From Bufo bufo (taxonomy: Eukaryota; Chordata; Amphibia; Anura; Bufonidae), in the NCBI RefSeq assembly GCF_905171765.1, contig NC_053389.1, forward strand, positions 748,217,146-748,281,145: a stretch of DNA of 64,000 nucleotides. Direction: 5' to 3'. Shown piece after piece: positions 62,313 to 64,000 of the stretch. Both the position numbers and the translations under genes were made by a program. Positions within the stretch are counted from its first letter, which is position 1. The number at the start of each line of letters is the position of its first letter. The notes beneath the pieces are model-generated. The model did no database searches and was not told where the DNA came from. It saw nothing but the letters and a program-made list of their open reading frames with translations.

Positions 62313-62807
62313 ATGAGGAAAACATCTAATAAGGGACGCGGACGCGGACATGGTCGTGGTGGTGTTAGTGGACCCTCTGGTGCTGGGAGAGGACGTGGCC
62401 GTTCTGCCACAGCCACACGTCCTAGTGAACCAACTTCCTCAGGTCCCAGTAGCCAGCAGAATTTACAGCGATATTTGGTGGGGCCCAATGCCGTTCTAAG
62501 GATGGTAAGGCCTGAGCAGGTACAGGCATTAGTCAATTGGGTGGCCGACAGTGGATGCAGCACGGTCACATTATCTCCCACCCAGTCTTCTGCAGAAAGC
62601 GCACAGATGGCGCATGAAAACCAAGCCCATCGGTCTGTCACATCACCCCCATGCATATCAGGGAAACTGTCTGAGCCTCAAGTTATGCAGCAGTCTCTTA
62701 TGCTGTTTGAAGACTCTGCTGCCAGGGTTTCCCAAGGGCATCCACCTAGCCCTTCCCCAGGGGTGGAAGAGATAGAATGCACTAACGCACAACCTTTTTT
62801 TTCCTGA
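62313..62807 (+). CDS. hAT C transposase, N-terminal segment (before a frameshift)
   Basis: ATG at 62313 starts 164 codons. Residues 1-35 are Gly/Arg-rich (KGRGRGHGRGG, GAGRGRGRS), a basic RG-type segment. Next is a conserved block NLQRYLVGPNAVLRMVRPEQ continuing VQALVNWVADSG that is shared with B, and then a Ser/Pro/Glu-rich region. The frame ends in TGA just after a run of eight T (62795-62802). Comparison with B shows that one T fewer would continue into the frame starting at 62818, so this is the N-terminus of the same transposase. Whether the extra T is real or a sequencing slip cannot be told. Confidence 0.8.
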   Translation: MRKTSNKGRGRGHGRGGVSGPSGAGRGRGRSATATRPSEPTSSGPSSQQNLQRYLVGPNAVLRMVRPEQVQALVNWVADSGCSTVTLSPTQSSAESAQMAHENQAHRSVTSPPCISGKLSEPQVMQQSLMLFEDSAARVSQGHPPSPSPGVEEIECTNAQPFFS

Positions 62808-62817
62808 TGATGAGGAC

Positions 62818-64000
62818 ATGGGAATACCACCTCAGCACGTCTCTGATGATGACGAAACACAGGTGCCAACTGCTGCGTCTTTCTGCAGTGTGCAGACTGA
62901 ACAGGAGGTCAGGGATCAAGACTGGGTGGAAGACGATGCAGGGGACGATGAGGTCCTAGACCCCACATGGAATGAAGGTCGTGCCACTGACTTTCACAGT
63001 TCGGAGGAAGAGGCAGTGGTGAGACCGAGCCAACAGCGTAGCAAAAGAGGGAGCAGTGGGCAAAATCAGAACACCTGCCGCCAAGAGACTCCGCCTGCTA
63101 CTGACCGCCGCCATCTGGGACCGAGCGCCCCAAAGGCAGCTTCAAGGAGTTCCCTGGCATGGCACTTCTTCAAACAATGTGCTGACGACAAGACCCGAGT
63201 GGTTTGCACGCTGTGCCATCAGAGCCTGAAGCGAGGCATTAACGTTCTGAACCTTAGCACAACCTGCATGACCAGGCACCTGCATGCAAAGCATGAACTG
63301 CAGTGGAGTAAACACCTTAAAAACAAGGAAGTCACTCAGGCTCCCCCTGCTGCCTCTTCTGCTGCTGCCGCCTCGGCCTCTTCTGCTGCTGCCGCCTCGG
63401 CCTCTTCTGCTGCTGCCGCCGCCTCGGCCTCTTCTGCTGCTGCTGCCGCCGCCTCGGCCTCTTCCTCTGCCTCTGGAGGAACGTTGGCACCTGCCGCCCA
63501 GCAAACATGGGATGTACCACCAACACCACCACCTGCGTCACCAAGCATCTCAACCATGTCACACGGCAGCGTTCAGCTCTCCATCTCACAAACATTTGAG
63601 AGAAAGCGTAAATTCCCACCTAGCCACCCTCAATCCCTGGCCCTGAATGCCAGCATTTCTAAACTACTGGCCTATGAAATGCTGTCATTTAGGCTGGTGG
63701 ACACACACAGCTTCAAACAGCTCATGTCACTTGCTGTCCCACAGTATGTTGTTCACAGCCGCCACTACTTCTCCAAGAGAGCCGTGCCTTCCCTGCACAA
63801 ACAAGTGTCCGATAAAATCAAGTGTGCACTGCGCAACGCCATCTGTGGCAAGGTCCACCTAACCACAGATACGTGGACCAGTAAGCACGGCCAGGGACGC
63901 TATATCTCCCTAACTGCACACTGGGTAAATGTAGTGGCGGCTGGGCCCCAGGCGGAGAGCTTTTTGGCGCACGTCCTTCCGCCGCCAAGGATCGCAGGGC
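62818..64000 (+). CDS. hAT (BED-type) transposase C, main segment, open at window end
   Basis: From ATG at 62818 the frame is open for 394 codons to the end of the window. An acidic region (HVSDDDETQVP, DDEVLDPTW) is followed by a BED zinc finger (SSLAWHFFKQCADD, C130-X2-C133, then TRHLHAKH), an Ala/Ser tract made by a coding microsatellite (about 63350-63475), SISKLLAYEMLSFRLV, HYFSKRAVPSLHKQ, and the first catalytic Asp D351 in VHLTTDTWTSKHGQGRY. The later catalytic blocks and hATC domain lie outside. Cut-and-paste transposase of the hAT superfamily, nuclear. It is joined to 62313-62807 by a one-base frameshift. Confidence 0.88.
   Translation, partial: MGIPPQHVSDDDETQVPTAASFCSVQTEQEVRDQDWVEDDAGDDEVLDPTWNEGRATDFHSSEEEAVVRPSQQRSKRGSSGQNQNTCRQETPPATDRRHLGPSAPKAASRSSLAWHFFKQCADDKTRVVCTLCHQSLKRGINVLNLSTTCMTRHLHAKHELQWSKHLKNKEVTQAPPAASSAAAASASSAAAASASSAAAAASASSAAAAAASASSSASGGTLAPAAQQTWDVPPTPPPASPSISTMSHGSVQLSISQTFERKRKFPPSHPQSLALNASISKLLAYEMLSFRLVDTHSFKQLMSLAVPQYVVHSRHYFSKRAVPSLHKQVSDKIKCALRNAICGKVHLTTDTWTSKHGQGRYISLTAHWVNVVAAGPQAESFLAHVLPPPRIAG
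63350..63475 (+). repeat. coding microsatellite in hAT C (Ala/Ser tract)
   Basis: GCCTCTTCTGCTGCTGCCGC followed by CTCGGCCTCTTCTGCTGCTG repeats four to five times with added GCT/GCC codons. It encodes alternating SSAAAA and SASS runs. B has only a short SSSAAVSASSS at this place, so the tract expanded in C. Confidence 0.88.

Larger units (their letters stand above)
60155..64000 (+). mobile_element. hAT element C, 5' part, runs off the window
   Basis: Starts TAGGGATGAGCGAACCCGAA, the counterpart of the terminus of B at 25050. It has a promoter-like region with a hairpin (60300-60420), two kinds of leader tandem repeat (60690-62297) and a transposase from 62313 that is still open at 64000. It is the best-preserved hAT copy here. 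Confidence 0.85.

Noticed and set aside
63142..63619. Minus-strand Arg/Gly/Ser- and Glu/Ala-rich frames
   Set aside because: Antisense of the Ala/Ser coding microsatellite.

Overview
The window looks like intergenic DNA from a vertebrate with a large, transposon-rich genome, most probably a frog or toad. I recognise no host gene, tRNA or rRNA. The case for an amphibian rests on the mix of element families: several hAT lineages with minisatellite leaders, DD37E Tc1-like elements, Penelope-like elements (PLEs) with hammerhead ribozyme sequences, DIRS, BEL/Pao, a chromodomain Gypsy element and an endogenous retrovirus (ERV). Species cannot be named from the sequence alone.

Layout. 1-1530: reverse-oriented Tc1-like copy inserted in a PLE reverse-transcriptase fragment. 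2.5-5.3 kb: LTR-like repeat, DIRS fragment, foldback element and TTAA-flanked MITE. 5.3-9.4 kb: largely unrecognised DNA, a Gypsy-LTR-like piece and a hammerhead-bearing repeat. 9.4-17.2 kb: a hAT element (A1) invaded by another hAT (G), which in turn holds an inverted hammerhead-type repeat and a solo LTR; A1 also holds a second Tc1-like copy and a deleted Tc1/mariner. 17.2-19.3 kb: hAT derivative that has lost its transposase (A2). 19.4-25.05 kb: second hAT lineage with a long broken transposase (B). 25.2-30.2 kb: three more A-family hAT pieces around a BEL/Pao fragment. 30.2-39.9 kb: three head-to-tail copies of a hAT-type leader (D1-D3); D2 carries an L2/CR1-like LINE tail and a 6.2-kb chromodomain Gypsy, itself hit by a solo LTR. 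40.8-42.1 kb: hAT MITE with perfect 8-bp target duplication. 42.5-47.2 kb: reverse hAT leader, degenerate hammerhead pair and another LTR-like repeat. 47.8-59.0 kb: A-family hAT (A6) split by a reverse-oriented 7.7-kb ERV with two LTRs and a GACAT target duplication. 60.2 kb to the end: the best-preserved hAT (C), running out of the window.

The coding sequences are transposases and retroelement polyproteins. Nearly all are broken. The 338-aa Tc1 transposase at 296-1312 is full length but has Asn at its first catalytic Asp. The hAT C transposase has only one visible defect, in a run of eight T. Many insertions can be ordered in time because their target duplications are readable.
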